This document shows positions 34,378 through 34,620 of a DNA stretch of 34,620 bases, piece after piece. The stretch's first letter is position 1. Each line of letters opens with the position of its first letter. A program made the position numbers and the translations under genes. The stretch lies in NCBI GenBank assembly GCA_025454255.1, contig JALOOU010000057.1, positions 1-34,620 on the forward strand, read 5' to 3'. This DNA is from Desulfobacterales bacterium (GTDB taxonomy: Bacteria > Desulfobacterota > Desulfobacteria > Desulfobacterales > SpSt-501). The notes below the pieces were generated by a model. The model ran no database searches. It saw only the letters and a program-made list of their open reading frames with translations, and was not told the origin of the DNA.

Positions 34378-34620
34378 TCAGGCCACCTCAGCCAGTTTCT
34401 TCGTGAAGTTGGAGTTCGGCCCCAGTTCCTTGATGGCCTTGGTGACCTGGGTGACCACCTCGACGAACTTGGTGGACTCGGCCGAGGAGATCCAGGAGAA
34501 CTGCAGGCGGCCGGGCTCGACCCCCATGTGCTCCATCAGGTTTTTGAACAGGGCGAATTTGCGACGGGCGTAGTAATTACCTTCCAGGTAATGGCATTCG
34601 CCGGGATGTCACCCGGAGAC
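34378..34620 (-). CDS. flxD: FlxD / MvhD-like hydrogenase-delta subunit, selenocysteine-containing (5' end outside window)
   Basis: The last 80 residues of an MvhD-family protein. It reads V-S-G, then an in-frame TGA (34609-34611), then HPGECHYLEGN, and runs on through RRKFALFKNLMEHMGVEP and FSWISSAESTKFVEVV to the stop at 34378-34380. MvhD proteins have GCHPGDCHY here, so the TGA replaces a conserved [2Fe-2S]-ligand cysteine and is best read as selenocysteine. The protein continues unbroken for 76 codons after the TGA with family-typical sequence. MvhD links an electron-input module to HdrA. HdrABC genes are expected beyond the window edge. Confidence 0.88.
34579..34611 (-). promoter_or_regulatory. 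Candidate bacterial SECIS hairpin after the in-frame TGA of flxD
   Basis: On the minus strand, 16 bases after the TGA, ATTACC is followed by a five-base loop TGGAA and then the exact complement GGTAAT. A G in the second loop position and a loop about 22 bases from the TGA fit the general rule for bacterial selenocysteine insertion elements bound by SelB. Confidence 0.75.

Noticed and set aside
34609-34611. TGA as a true stop or a broken flxD
   Set aside because: Conserved MvhD sequence continues for 76 codons after it, the codon replaces a conserved cysteine, and a hairpin of the right kind follows at the right distance.

Overview
The window is about 34.6 kb of high-GC bacterial DNA. It most likely comes from an anaerobic Desulfobacterota (deltaproteobacterial) sulfate reducer or close relative. 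Evidence for this: DsrC with both redox cysteines, a FlxABCD-type NADH module with a selenocysteine MvhD-like subunit, an AhbA/B-type siroheme decarboxylase, a multi-subunit group 3 [NiFe] hydrogenase, and many sigma-54-type regulators. No tRNA, rRNA, CRISPR array, transposase or phage gene was seen.

Left part (1-17.8 kb, all on the minus strand). Reading in the direction of transcription, from high to low coordinates: an AcuB-like CBS-ACT protein; then a long co-directional run of two universal stress proteins, a stand-alone receiver, a GAF histidine kinase, and the hydrogenase genes. The hydrogenase genes are a NuoE-like subunit (broken here), a 1066-residue NuoF-GltD fusion, a NuoG-like iron-sulfur subunit, the small subunit, the large subunit and the maturation protease. 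A cytidylate-kinase-like protein and a CBS-pair protein follow, then a separate Cache/PAS histidine kinase with its NtrC-type regulator, which is cut by the window start. A good sigma-54 promoter lies in front of the stress-protein/hydrogenase run, with two palindromes upstream that could bind an activator. The subunit set matches electron-bifurcating [NiFe] hydrogenases of the HydABCSL type, with an added GltD module that could give an NADP(H) site.

Middle part (17.8-28.7 kb). A sigma-54 regulator and its histidine kinase sit on the minus strand, next to an unrecognised 265-residue protein. Divergent from that protein are plus-strand central-metabolism genes: citrate synthase, alanine dehydrogenase, transketolase, a RarD-like permease and a radical SAM protein of unknown target.

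Right part (28.7-34.6 kb, minus strand). A carbon-nitrogen hydrolase, an AhbA/B-like regulator-fold protein and a YjbQ protein come first. Copies of a ~122-bp repeat family lie on both sides of yjbQ, in opposite orientations. Beyond a strong terminator is dsrC with its own promoter, and then flxA, flxB, flxC and the 3' end of flxD. The flxD end carries an in-frame TGA at a conserved cysteine position, followed by a hairpin that fits a bacterial SECIS element. The layout suggests that NADH electrons enter FlxABCD, pass to an HdrABC complex beyond the window edge, and may end on DsrC.
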